Part shown: positions 16,678-25,458 of the stretch, one piece after another
Position numbering within the stretch: the first letter of the stretch is position 1
Layout of the letters: the number at the start of each line of letters is the position of its first letter
Assembly (NCBI GenBank): GCA_022822545.1
Contig: JAJEBE010000054.1
Location: 62,001 to 126,000, forward strand
DNA length: 64,000 nucleotides
Reading direction: 5' to 3'
Source of the DNA: Anaerolineae bacterium
Lineage (GTDB): Bacteria > Chloroflexota > Anaerolineae > Aggregatilineales > Phototrophicaceae
Translations under genes and position numbers: made by a program
The notes under the pieces: model-generated
What the model saw: only the letters and a program-made list of their open reading frames with translations
Database searches by the model: none
What the model was told of the DNA's origin: nothing

Positions 16678-17625
16678 TCAACGGAAAGGAAATTCCGGGA
16701 TCGCATGCGCGGCGATGCGCTGCCACAAGGCTTCAACGGCGGCGATGTCATTGGCGTCCAGGCCGAGCTTTTGCGGATCCCGCGCGTGCGGCGAGTCTAT
16801 GACGCCGCGCCGCCACAGCACGTATTTGTGTAACGATACGCCATAGACCATGGCGTAATTCAAGAGAGGCAGCAATTGGAAATTCAACGATTCCGCCCGC
16901 TCAATTTCGCCGGCCCGGTACAAGTTATAGATCTTCACCTGAACATCGACCATGCCCCCGGCTGGCATATTGCCGCAAGCGCCCCGCTTCAGCTCATCAA
17001 TCAGGTAGATGCCATTCGCGCCGCCGAATACGCCGAGGCAATCGCCCGCGTCGAGTTCAAGTATCTGGCTGATATGCTGCAAGATCGGGATAGTTTCTTC
17101 TTTGATGTACTGAATATTGGCTTCGGCGGCAAGGAGATCCGCCAACTCTCGCGGAGACAGGGGCGTACCGATCGGCGCCGGCGCATTCTGTATGATGAGC
17201 GGTCGGTCAAAGCCGGCAAGCTGTCGGTAGTAGGCTTGCACCTCTGCTTTGGGCGCTTTGCGCAGGTAAGGCGGCATCGCCATCAGCGCGGTCGCATCGC
17301 TATCGCAGGCCTGGTGCGCGAAATCCAGGGCGATATGCTCATTCAAGCCTTGTACGCTAGCGACAAAGGGGACGCGGCCGGCAATGTGTTCGCCGGCGAA
17401 GGCGACCACTTGCTTGCGTTCGGCATCGCTGAGCGTGAAGAATTCGCTCGCGAGGGCGGGCAGGACCATGCCATGCACGCCAGCCGCGATGCAGTACTCG
17501 ATCTGGCGCGCGAAGCTGTTCCAATCGATTGCGCCGCGTTCATCGAATGGCGTCTGTAGTATCTGAAATATTCCGGCCAACACGTTCAATCGCTCCCGAA
17601 TTTGTCCTTCGTTGCACAAGCGCAT
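16678..17625 (-). CDS. DapA/NanA-family lyase or aldolase, atypical active site
   Basis: The 315-residue TIM-barrel protein has the Schiff-base lysine at K175 (IQYIKEE) and the substrate-carboxylate loop in LPALASEFFTLSDAER. In dihydrodipicolinate synthase and N-acetylneuraminate lyase a Tyr lies in a YNxP strand; here the strand reads IIQNAP, so that Tyr is replaced by Gln. Ordinary DapA function is therefore unlikely. It is probably a sugar-acid or keto-acid aldolase. It is divergent from a sugar-acid dehydratase-like gene, which would make its 2-keto-3-deoxy acid substrate. The start ATG at 17625 is chosen by length; the longer frame to 17733 has no family similarity. Confidence 0.85.
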   Translation of the reverse strand: MRLCNEGQIRERLNVLAGIFQILQTPFDERGAIDWNSFARQIEYCIAAGVHGMVLPALASEFFTLSDAERKQVVAFAGEHIAGRVPFVASVQGLNEHIALDFAHQACDSDATALMAMPPYLRKAPKAEVQAYYRQLAGFDRPLIIQNAPAPIGTPLSPRELADLLAAEANIQYIKEETIPILQHISQILELDAGDCLGVFGGANGIYLIDELKRGACGNMPAGGMVDVQVKIYNLYRAGEIERAESLNFQLLPLLNYAMVYGVSLHKYVLWRRGVIDSPHARDPQKLGLDANDIAAVEALWQRIAAHAIPEFPFR

Positions 17626-17640
17626 ATCGTACCATACACT
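17612..17640 (+). promoter_or_regulatory. Promoter of the enolase-superfamily gene
   Basis: TTGCAC (17612-17617) and TACACT (17635-17640) are separated by 17 bases. Transcription would start near 17647, about 40-45 bases before the coding start. The -35 box overlaps the 5' end of the divergent aldolase gene. Confidence 0.55.
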
Positions 17641-17692
17641 ATACCTGTTCCAGCAGATACCTTTCCAAACCGAAAGCAACGGGGAAATGCCA

Positions 17693-18847
17693 ATGTCAAT
17701 CACCCGGGTAGAAGTCATCCCGCTCAGAATCAAGCGCGAAGAAGCTTATCTCGGCTTGCTGCCAAAAGGCGCTGACCACGAGGCCTATTTCTTGAGACCG
17801 CCCTATCGCGCGCTTTATTCCGCCTACTTCGAGACTGCTTTCGTCAAGGTCACCACCGCTGACGGCGTGGTCGGCTGGGGCGAGGCCTTGGCGCCGGTCG
17901 CGCCTGAGGTCGTGCAGCAGATTATCGAGCAGTTGCTGGCGCCGGCGCTTATCGGGCGTGACCCGCTGGACGGCAATGTCTTGTGGAATGTGATGTACGA
18001 TTTAATGCGCGAGCGGGGTTACTACGGCGGTTTCATGCTTGACGCGATCAGCGCTTGTGATGTCGCGCTTTGGGACCTGCGTGGAAAAATCCTGGGCCAG
18101 CCGGTGTATCGGCTTCTGGGCGGCGCCTGCCGCGAGAGGATCCCCTGTTACGTATCGGGCTTGCCGCGCCCGACGAAGGAAGAACGGGTGGGCTTGGCGC
18201 TGGAATTCGTCGACAGGGGATTCAAGGCCTTTAAGCTGGCGGCGGGGCATGGCGTCCGCGCCGACATCGAAAGCATCGCCGCCCTGCGGGAAGCCCTGGG
18301 CGACGAGGCGACACTCCTGCTCGACGCCCACTGGGTATACACACTGGACGATTCCGTGCGGCTGGGGCAGGCCCTGGCTGATATGGATGTTGGTTTCTTT
18401 GAGGCGCCGATCAATCCGGAGGATATTGAGTCTCATGCGCAGTTGGCGCAGGCGGTCGCGGTGCCCATCGCCATCGGCGAGACCGAGCGCACGCGCTATC
18501 AATTCCGCCCCTGGCTGATGCAAAAGGCGGCTGACATCTTGCAGCCCGATGTGGGGCGCGCCGGCATTTCGGAAGTGATCAAGATAGGCTTAATGGCGGA
18601 AGCCTTCAACGTCAAAATGGCGCCGCATCTCAGTGTGGGCTTGGGCATCTGCATCGCCGCGACTATCCACACCGCCGCCGCGATACCCAACTTATTCCTG
18701 CTGGAGTATCAGCCGCCGGTTTTTGAGATCGCGAATCAACTGCTGGCGACGCCGCTGACCTGCGCTGCGGGCTTCTATGAGATCCCAGCCGATCCCGGGC
18801 TGGGTGTGGCGGTTGACGAGCGGCGCTTGCGCGAGTTGCAGGCCTGA
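17693..18847 (+). CDS. Mandelate racemase/muconate lactonizing enzyme family protein (sugar-acid dehydratase-like)
   Basis: The 384-residue enolase-superfamily enzyme has the capping domain, then a barrel with the catalytic lysine region FKAFKLAAG, metal ligands in LLLDAHW, FFEAP and IGETE, and the mandelate-racemase-subgroup Asp-His pair in LQPDVGR and MAPHLS. That His/Lys arrangement fits acid-sugar dehydratases, which turn aldonates or aldarates into 2-keto-3-deoxy acids. ATG 17693 has GGGG eight bases upstream; ATG 17687 is two codons earlier. The divergent DapA-type gene is a logical next step. Precise sugar acid unknown. Confidence 0.9.
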   Translation: MSITRVEVIPLRIKREEAYLGLLPKGADHEAYFLRPPYRALYSAYFETAFVKVTTADGVVGWGEALAPVAPEVVQQIIEQLLAPALIGRDPLDGNVLWNVMYDLMRERGYYGGFMLDAISACDVALWDLRGKILGQPVYRLLGGACRERIPCYVSGLPRPTKEERVGLALEFVDRGFKAFKLAAGHGVRADIESIAALREALGDEATLLLDAHWVYTLDDSVRLGQALADMDVGFFEAPINPEDIESHAQLAQAVAVPIAIGETERTRYQFRPWLMQKAADILQPDVGRAGISEVIKIGLMAEAFNVKMAPHLSVGLGICIAATIHTAAAIPNLFLLEYQPPVFEIANQLLATPLTCAAGFYEIPADPGLGVAVDERRLRELQA

Positions 18848-18857
18848 GCGCTAAATG

Positions 18858-19670
18858 CTATGCGGGCGCGAGAGGCGCCTTGGGCCGCACGATTTGCAGA
18901 CGCTCCGGCGTGAGCCGCGCCGCCAACTCATCCGAAACGCGATAACCATGACGGAAATTGCCCCATGAGGGTCCGTAGCGATGAACGATGATTCGGCGAT
19001 CGCCCGAGTTAATCCGTTCCGCAGACCCGTGGCACAGCGCATCGACGAAGAGCAGGGCATCACCCGAATCCATGTAGATGTGGATGGCGCCCTCGACGCC
19101 CTCGACCGATGCCACATCGCCGCGCATCCGGTGCGTTTCGGAATCGGGATGAGGAAAGTGGGCTTTGTGGCTGGCGGGCACCACCATAGTACAGCCATCG
19201 CCCGGGCCGATATCAGTGAGCGCCATCAAAATGTTGATCTGGCCGCAGTGGAATTGGCCGTTGTAGTAGCGGAACTGCGTGCGCTTTGTGCCTTCGTGGC
19301 CGCCGGAGTGGAGCCCGATCGATTCTCCCGGCCCCCGAATATTGGCGAAGCATTCGTCGATGAAGAGCGGTCCGTGATTGTAGTCGAAGGTATCGGCGCC
19401 CCCGACAAAGTATTTGACCTTTTCGATCCAGGATGGATGGTCGATGAGCTTTTCGAAGGCTTCGCCGCCCTCGTAAATCTGCTGCAGATTCAAGCCATCG
19501 TTGTCGCCGTAGTTATGGCCATGCACGTAGCCTTTCCATTCGCCGGGCTTTAGCGGCAGCAGCGCGTCAATGGCGGCGTTGATCTCGGTAACTTCGTCGG
19601 CGGACAAAGCGCCCTTCAACAACAGATAGCCGTTGAGATCAAAGAAGTAGCGTTCTCGTTCCGTCACCAT
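18858..19670 (-). CDS. Phytanoyl-CoA dioxygenase (PhyH) family protein, unusual iron motif
   Basis: This 270-residue protein belongs to the Fe(II)/2-oxoglutarate oxygenases. The core has GESIGLHSGGHEG where most members carry HxD, then the distal His in LCHGSAERIN and the 2-oxoglutarate-binding Arg a few residues later. The first ligand motif is thus ambiguous (HSGGH) and metal use needs proof. Family enzymes hydroxylate or demethylate small molecules, and many bacterial ones act on secondary metabolites or osmolytes. The start at 19670 gives the expected N-terminus (a FDLNGYLLLKGAL segment); the longer frame to 19796 overlaps the neighbour. It is the last gene of the FAD/PhyH cluster. Confidence 0.85.
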   Translation of the reverse strand: MVTERERYFFDLNGYLLLKGALSADEVTEINAAIDALLPLKPGEWKGYVHGHNYGDNDGLNLQQIYEGGEAFEKLIDHPSWIEKVKYFVGGADTFDYNHGPLFIDECFANIRGPGESIGLHSGGHEGTKRTQFRYYNGQFHCGQINILMALTDIGPGDGCTMVVPASHKAHFPHPDSETHRMRGDVASVEGVEGAIHIYMDSGDALLFVDALCHGSAERINSGDRRIIVHRYGPSWGNFRHGYRVSDELAARLTPERLQIVRPKAPLAPA

Positions 19671-19698
19671 GTTTATTTCCTGGTCTTGCGCGCTTCGG

Positions 19699-21987
19699 CT
19701 ATTCGTAGCATTGCACGGCGAACACTGCCGCCGGCACATTGGCTTGACCCTCGAGAATCTGCACTTGCAGATGATCAGTTTCGACGGGTTCGTCAAACTC
19801 GATTATGTTAACCGTCTGATGGTTGTCAGTAACTTCACTCAGCAACTTGCCGTTTCCGTCAGTCAGTCGATAATTCTTGACGACGAAGGGCATGACGTCT
19901 TCAGGGTGTCCGCGCAGGGTGGTCTCCATCGCGTGGTCAAAGTCGGTGTCGAACATGAGCGTCACCTTGCTGATGCTCTGCGGCAGGACCCACTTGATAT
20001 CGAGTTGCGGCGCCGGGTCGTCCGGATCGACCACCCAGGCGTTGACCTGCGAGGTGGGGCGGGCGACGCCATTGCAGACGTTCTGTGGGTCGAAGCCGTT
20101 GATGGGCGGGTTGAAGGTCATGGCGATGTTCTGCCCCTCGGGACGGCGCGGGGGCGTCCAGAACTCGAAGCTCTCTACACCGATGCCCTGCGGCGGTTGC
20201 TGCGTTCGGCGATATTGCAGGGCGATCAAGCCGGTGATGCGCGACTCGCTCAAATGGAGGCGCAGGGCCGGGTTGTCCATCACGCAGACGAAACCGTAGC
20301 GCCCGTCGTCAAGCAGTTGGTCAAAGTCGAGGTCGATGACCTGATTGTCGCCGGCGGGCAGGTCGATGCGCAGCGTCCGCAGGATGACATCGGGACTGTG
20401 GTTATCTTGCTTGCTGCTCGTCCGCAACTGCGCCTCGAGCGTGGTCGGCTCGGCAACATCCACGGTGATGCTCATGCGCGGGACGCGACCGCGCGGCAGC
20501 GGCAGCATCTGCGCGTAGGGGCGCTGCAAGACATGACGCGGTCCGTCATCCGGCAGGCGCTCCAGACAGAGTTTGCTTGAGGCTGTGATAGTGGCTGATC
20601 GCAGCAAATTCTCGCCGTCGTCCAGCTTGAATTGGGGGATGTAGCCGCCGACGCGCTGCAAGTCGCGTTGGAGCAGCTTGATCTTGTCGGGAACGGCGAT
20701 GTCGCGGGGCAGCAAGTTGCCTTGGACGCAGTGCGCCGCCGCCATGCCAACCGACTGCGCGGCCGCCGCCAAAGTCAACATGACGCGGCTCGAGCCGAAG
20801 GCGACATGCGAGGCGCTCATGATGCGTCCGGCGATGAAGAGATTGCTTATATTCTTGCTGTATTGACTGCGGTAGGGCACCTGATAGACGCCTTTGGCAT
20901 GCCACTGATCGCAGCCGGGAAGCTCGCTGAAGACACCATCGGCCGGGTGCAAATCTATCGACCAGCCGCCGAAGGAAATGGCATCGTAGTGCTGCCGCTG
21001 CTCGATGATGTCTTGCTGGATCATCATGTAATCGCCTTCGAAGCGGCGGCTCTCGCGCTTGCCGGGAATATGCCCGACCCATTCCAAAGTTAAGGTCTCG
21101 GCCTCAGGAAACTCGCCCGAATTCTTGATGTAATTCCAGACGCCGTATACCACTTTCCAGAGTTGCCACTTGATCGTCTCGGTCTCGTGCACGGTATCAA
21201 GACGGCCGCCGTATTCGATCCACCAGAGCCGGCAGCCGTCATTGGCCGTATTGAAGCTGCGAAAGCGCGGTATCTGCGTGATGTCTTCCAGGGCGTAGCT
21301 CGGCGGCACGAACTTGACTGGTGCGCCGATGTCTTTGCTGTAGAAGTAGATCGAATGCCCGAGCAGATAGCCGTATTCCTCGCTGGGGGCGAATTTCTCG
21401 CCAAATTCGTCGCGCGATTCCGCGCCCATGCGGAAGGCGGCGCCGGCTTGAAAGGCGACAATGCCATCGCCGGAGGCATCGCAAAATAGCGGCGCATATA
21501 ACTCGTACCGCGTCGAATTCTGGCTGCAGAAGGCGGTGACGGACTCGATGGTTTCGCCGTCGGATTTTCTAAGGCTGACAGCGGCGGTATTGAGCAAGAG
21601 GGTGATATTTTCTTCTTCGACCACTTTTTCCAGCAGAACCGTATCGAAGATCAGGGCATTGCCTTCTCGGTTGCGGTACATGTTCTCGACCAGGATTTCG
21701 TCGATGACGCCGCCTTCGCGCGCCCAGCGATTGTTGTTATTCATGTGCGATGTCGCGCCGAGAGCCCAAAGGCGGACTTCGCTGCTGGCGTTGCCGCCGA
21801 GGACGGGGCGGTCTTGCACAAGCACAACCCGGATGCCGGCGCGAGCGGCGGTGATAGCGGCGCAGGTACCGGCCAGTCCGCCGCCGACGATGACTAGGTC
21901 GCTGTCGATTCGGACTGTCTTTGGCGAGCGTGTTTCGGTCGAAAAGGGCTCGCTTAGCATTCGTGGGATTTGATTGTCTTGTTTCAT
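19699..21987 (-). CDS. FAD-dependent oxidoreductase (FAD_oxidored family) with C-terminal beta-rich domain
   Basis: The 762-residue protein opens with a dinucleotide fold (DLVIVGGGLAGTCAA, then VVLVQDRPVLGGNASSE), the hallmark of the FAD_oxidored family. A second FAD contact, NLFIAGRIMSASHVAFGS, lies near residue 390. The last ~270 residues are beta-rich, as in carbohydrate-binding or discoidin-like modules. No signal peptide is evident. Family members occur next to sugar-degrading genes in Planctomycetes, Lentisphaerae and Chloroflexota, with undefined substrates. It is sandwiched between two PhyH genes, 28 bases from one and 80 from the other, so all three probably act on the same compound. 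Confidence 0.88.
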   Translation of the reverse strand: MKQDNQIPRMLSEPFSTETRSPKTVRIDSDLVIVGGGLAGTCAAITAARAGIRVVLVQDRPVLGGNASSEVRLWALGATSHMNNNNRWAREGGVIDEILVENMYRNREGNALIFDTVLLEKVVEEENITLLLNTAAVSLRKSDGETIESVTAFCSQNSTRYELYAPLFCDASGDGIVAFQAGAAFRMGAESRDEFGEKFAPSEEYGYLLGHSIYFYSKDIGAPVKFVPPSYALEDITQIPRFRSFNTANDGCRLWWIEYGGRLDTVHETETIKWQLWKVVYGVWNYIKNSGEFPEAETLTLEWVGHIPGKRESRRFEGDYMMIQQDIIEQRQHYDAISFGGWSIDLHPADGVFSELPGCDQWHAKGVYQVPYRSQYSKNISNLFIAGRIMSASHVAFGSSRVMLTLAAAAQSVGMAAAHCVQGNLLPRDIAVPDKIKLLQRDLQRVGGYIPQFKLDDGENLLRSATITASSKLCLERLPDDGPRHVLQRPYAQMLPLPRGRVPRMSITVDVAEPTTLEAQLRTSSKQDNHSPDVILRTLRIDLPAGDNQVIDLDFDQLLDDGRYGFVCVMDNPALRLHLSESRITGLIALQYRRTQQPPQGIGVESFEFWTPPRRPEGQNIAMTFNPPINGFDPQNVCNGVARPTSQVNAWVVDPDDPAPQLDIKWVLPQSISKVTLMFDTDFDHAMETTLRGHPEDVMPFVVKNYRLTDGNGKLLSEVTDNHQTVNIIEFDEPVETDHLQVQILEGQANVPAAVFAVQCYE

Positions 21988-22067
21988 GGCCTGTCCTTAG
22001 GCTTGACTTCACTGGCGGCTAACGCAGCAGGCGGAGCTGTGACCGGCGCGGATGCGAACACGATGTT

Positions 22068-22916
22068 TCACATGCCTTGCCTGGTTTGCTCGACGCCATG
22101 TTGCTCGCACCATTCGTTCAGCGGATTATAGCCGCCGCCGGGCTGGAACTCCTGCGTGTCATCGACTTCTTCGCCGGCCAAGTATTTTTCGATCCTGCTT
22201 AGTTTATCCAGGAATGACAACTCCTGTTTGACGAAATCCATCGGCTTGAGCCAACGATAACAGTAGCCGATCATGACGGCTTTGCGTGTGATCTGTGTGA
22301 AATTCGGCGCGCCGGCGTGCCAGGTGCGATATTCGAATATGACGCAATCGCCCGGGTTCAGAAGCGGTTCAAGCGCGTTGGCCGGATCGGTTTCGCCTTC
22401 CGGAATCTCGATGCGCTCAGTGAGCTGGTTGCTGCCCGGCGCGAGCATGGTGACACCTGAATTCGGCTCGCTCAAATCGGTGAGATAGAAGGCGCATTTC
22501 AAGCCCATTCGCGGAAACCTGTCCTCGCCAAGATCACGGGAGATGCCCCCGCCGTCGCGGTGCCAGCCCGGGCGGCGGATGGTGTTCGGAGTGCCGGGCG
22601 GGTCGGGATGGCGATGGATGAGGTGGCTGGTCGACAGTTGCAGGTTGGAGCCAAGCAGTTGGATGACGATGGGCAAGGTGATTTCGTTGGTCAGGAGCGG
22701 GATGAAGGCGTCATCCATGGTGATGCAGTTGCGGAAGCCGTCGTAGAAGTCGCTGGTCTGGTAGCGGTTGAAACGCTCCTCCGTGCCGATGAGCCGATCG
22801 CCGGCTTCGATCAGGCGGCCGATCATATCCTCATTGAGCGCGTTTCGGACGATGAGATAGCCTTCGTTGCGAAACTGAACCCGCTGCGTCTCAGTTAGTT
22901 CGGTGTATCCCTGCAT
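22068..22916 (-). CDS. Phytanoyl-CoA dioxygenase (PhyH) family protein
   Basis: This 282-residue Fe(II)/2-oxoglutarate oxygenase shows a canonical iron site: HxD in RPGWHRDGGG, a distal His in YRTWHAGAPN and a downstream Arg for 2-oxoglutarate. The N-terminal segment EGYLIVRNALNEDMIGRL is typical of the PhyH fold. The ATG at 22916 has GGAG eight bases upstream; a TTG two codons earlier is possible. Unlike its neighbour at 18858, all ligands are present, so this is the more certain catalyst. The substrate is unknown; the context suggests a modified sugar or sugar acid. Confidence 0.9.
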   Translation of the reverse strand: MQGYTELTETQRVQFRNEGYLIVRNALNEDMIGRLIEAGDRLIGTEERFNRYQTSDFYDGFRNCITMDDAFIPLLTNEITLPIVIQLLGSNLQLSTSHLIHRHPDPPGTPNTIRRPGWHRDGGGISRDLGEDRFPRMGLKCAFYLTDLSEPNSGVTMLAPGSNQLTERIEIPEGETDPANALEPLLNPGDCVIFEYRTWHAGAPNFTQITRKAVMIGYCYRWLKPMDFVKQELSFLDKLSRIEKYLAGEEVDDTQEFQPGGGYNPLNEWCEQHGVEQTRQGM

Positions 22917-22957
22917 GTTCAAGCTCCATTACTTATGATCAGTTCAATATATTGCCA

Positions 22958-24343
22958 CTAAGTATAGGTGAAGTAGGCGGTGGCGACACCATCTTCCTCG
23001 GCGGTTATCCTTACCCAGTGCGCGCTGAATCCACTAGGAAACTCGATGTGCTGGTAGCCCTGCGGCGCAACGGTGAAAGCATCGTAGCGTTTCCAACTGC
23101 CGTTGCCCAGAAAATCGACCTGCACCATAAAAGTCAGGTCGTCCAGGCCTTCATTGCTCAGGTGCAACACTTTCTTGTCAAAGCCCGTCATCAGATAGGG
23201 ATCGGAGGCCTCGCCGGAGCGGACCTCATCCTCCCACCAGACGCCGCCCCAGCCGGCCGGTTTGCCGAACTGCCAGAGGTCGTCGGTCTTGCCAAAATAC
23301 AGGCCCGACTGCGGTTCGCCAGCGAGGTGGTTGGCGCCGCCGTGTGGGCTGGCGTTATCCGATCCTAATACCAGCATGCCGCGATAGGCGCAGAAGTCGC
23401 CGTGCACCCAAAGATGGGTCGATATTGGCCGAATGCCCCAGATGTGGTTCTCGTAAGCCCAGGGCGATAATTCATAAAACATGCCGTGACAGTCCATGAT
23501 GAAGCGCTCGTGATCGACTTCGCGTATGCGGGGCCATTCCGTCTGCCACATGTGATCGAAACAGTGGCTGGCTTTGGGCAGGCGATAGCGCTTCCATTGG
23601 CCGTCGGCTTCGGTGAAGACTTGCAGGATGGCGGAGCGCTTGTCCCAGCCCATGGCGAATATCGTACCGGCGAAGTCTCCGCGGCCGTTGACCTCGATGA
23701 AAGGGTTGCGCTCGATGATCGTCCAGCGCTCTCCGTCCCATTCCGCCAGCCGGCCGGCGGCCTCCGCACCGGTAAAGTCGCGTTCGTCGTAACTGTTGTT
23801 GGCGACGACGACGCGGCCGAAGTTGCTGTAAGCCGCTTTGAAATGCGCGTACTGATGATCGGGGACGCCAAGCTCAACCGTCAGATCCGCCAGGAAGCGA
23901 GTCTCCAAAGTATGGACATTCAGCTCGTAGAATTCGCCTTCCATACCCAGCATGTAGACCATGCTTCGCGGGTTATGGAGGTGACGCATGGTTGAGCAAA
24001 TTCGCATCTCTAGCAGGTCCTCCACGGTGCGCACGTTGCCCTGAGCGTCAATCACGTGCGGACCGATGAAGAGTTGGTTGGACTGCCAATGCGCCATGCG
24101 GTTGGTGTAGGTGCCGACATGGCTGGCCGGATGCTTGCTGATTTCGAGTTGCTCGTCAATCGAATACAGTCCCGTGCCGACGCCGCTGGCCGATTTATGC
24201 GACACATAGGTGACGAGCCAGAGCTTGCCCGCCCAAGCCATCATCGCGCCGATACCGCATTCGGTGCGCGGCGGCCCCAATTCGGCGCTTAGGGCGAGAT
24301 GGGGGTAGACGCCGCTCGCATTCAGATATTGAGAAGATGCCAT
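22958..24343 (-). CDS. Protein of unknown function, beta-propeller-like, 461 aa
   Basis: I do not recognise a named family. The sequence has no signal peptide or membrane helix and is rich in aromatic residues and short beta-strand-like blocks (GKLWLVTYVSHK, NQLFIGPHVID, RVVVANNSYDE, ERFIMDCHGMFYEL, GMLVLGSDNASPHGG). This resembles the repeating sheets of a propeller fold, with a beta-sandwich-like tail. It has good ribosome spacing (AAAGGAAA) at ATG 24343. It lies inside the operon, downstream of a sugar transporter and upstream of the PhyH and FAD genes, so it probably acts on the imported compound. Propeller assignment is inference from strand rhythm. Confidence 0.75.
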   Translation of the reverse strand: MASSQYLNASGVYPHLALSAELGPPRTECGIGAMMAWAGKLWLVTYVSHKSASGVGTGLYSIDEQLEISKHPASHVGTYTNRMAHWQSNQLFIGPHVIDAQGNVRTVEDLLEMRICSTMRHLHNPRSMVYMLGMEGEFYELNVHTLETRFLADLTVELGVPDHQYAHFKAAYSNFGRVVVANNSYDERDFTGAEAAGRLAEWDGERWTIIERNPFIEVNGRGDFAGTIFAMGWDKRSAILQVFTEADGQWKRYRLPKASHCFDHMWQTEWPRIREVDHERFIMDCHGMFYELSPWAYENHIWGIRPISTHLWVHGDFCAYRGMLVLGSDNASPHGGANHLAGEPQSGLYFGKTDDLWQFGKPAGWGGVWWEDEVRSGEASDPYLMTGFDKKVLHLSNEGLDDLTFMVQVDFLGNGSWKRYDAFTVAPQGYQHIEFPSGFSAHWVRITAEEDGVATAYFTYT

Positions 24344-24360
24344 GGCAATGCGCTTTCCTT

Positions 24361-24564
24361 TTAGTGTATGGGCAAGGCCCTTTGGTCTATCGGCTTGAGC
24401 GCCACCCGCTCATGCCAGCGAGCCAGCGCGCGCTCAAACACGGTGCTTTGGCTGGCGAAGCGCTGGAGGCGCGGGGTGGATACGAGCGGGTGGCCATGAA
24501 GGGGTAGCCAACGCGCGCTCAGTTGATCCGCCAGGACAAAGAGTATATTGGGTGGCGAATCCAT
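24361..24564 (-). pseudogene. Internally deleted sulfatase remnant
   Basis: This 67-codon frame begins exactly like a type I sulfatase: PNILFVLADQLSARWLPLHG followed by STPRLQRFASQSTVFERA, which includes the first metal-ligand Asp. It then jumps into LARWHERVALKPIDQRALPIH, which looks like a sulfatase C-terminus. The central ~350-400 residues, with the Cys/Ser active-site motif, are missing. It has a ribosome site (GGCAGG) and starts seven bases after the permease stop, so it sits properly in the operon. Most likely it is a gene that lost its middle by deletion; a small functional protein is less likely. Confidence 0.7.
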
Positions 24565-24570
24565 CCTGCC

Positions 24571-25458
24571 TTAGCCTTTTAAGCCGGAGATATTCGCGCC
24601 CTGGATGAACTGCTTTTGAAACAGGAAGAAGACAATCAAGACAGGCAGCACCATCATAGTAGAAGCGGCCATCTGCTGGTTGTAGATGCCGCCTTGCCCA
24701 GGCAAAGAGGTGAATTTGTACAGGCCGATGGCGAGCGTGTGCAGGTCTGGATCCTTCAAGTAAATCAGGGGGCCCAAGAAGTCGTTCCAGCTATTCTGGA
24801 AGCTCAAGATGGCGATGACGACGATCGCGGGCCTGGCGAGCGGAATCATAACTTGCGTAAAGATTCTCATTTCGCTCGCGCCATCGATTTTGGCCGCGTC
24901 AAGCAAGTCCTGAGGGATGCCGAGGAAGAATTGCCGGCAGATGAAAATATAAAAGGCGTTGCCGAAGAAATTCGGCACGATCAAGGGATAGAAGGTATCA
25001 ATCCAGCCGATGGCGTCGTAGGCGGCGTATACAGGAATCAAGCGCACCGCGAAGGGCAGCATCAGAGTCGCCAGCAGGATCAAGAACAGGGTGTCTCTAA
25101 AAGGAAAGCGGAAACGCGCGAAGCCGTAAGCCACAATTGTACAGGAACCGATATCGCCGATTAAAGAGACGATCGCGATGAACATGGTGTTGCGGAAGGT
25201 GGTGCCGAAATTCCAGAATTCCAGCGCTTGGGTATAATTTTCCGGCTGCCAAACGCGAGGAATCCACTGGACCGGGAAGACGCCGACTTGATCCAGGGGC
25301 ATTAGGGAAGACATGAACATCCAGAACAGCGGCGCCAGGAACCAGAGGCTCATCACGATAAGCAATAGATAGAGCAAGACGCGCCCGATAATTCGCGTCA
25401 GACGGGTTACGGCATCCCCTTCCATGATAATATTTTGAGTTGGGGCGGCAGATGTCAT
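24571..25458 (-). CDS. Carbohydrate ABC transporter permease (MalG type)
   Basis: The 295-residue, six-helix protein has the EAA loop GIPQDLLDAAKIDGASEMRI that docks the ATPase. Its ATG overlaps the stop of the upstream permease (ATGA), so the two subunits are made in equal amounts. It belongs to the second sugar transporter of the window, which has no ATPase gene of its own. Downstream lie the sulfatase remnant and the FAD/PhyH genes, hinting that the cargo is a sulfated or otherwise modified saccharide. That is inference. Confidence 0.92.
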   Translation of the reverse strand: MTSAAPTQNIIMEGDAVTRLTRIIGRVLLYLLLIVMSLWFLAPLFWMFMSSLMPLDQVGVFPVQWIPRVWQPENYTQALEFWNFGTTFRNTMFIAIVSLIGDIGSCTIVAYGFARFRFPFRDTLFLILLATLMLPFAVRLIPVYAAYDAIGWIDTFYPLIVPNFFGNAFYIFICRQFFLGIPQDLLDAAKIDGASEMRIFTQVMIPLARPAIVVIAILSFQNSWNDFLGPLIYLKDPDLHTLAIGLYKFTSLPGQGGIYNQQMAASTMMVLPVLIVFFLFQKQFIQGANISGLKG

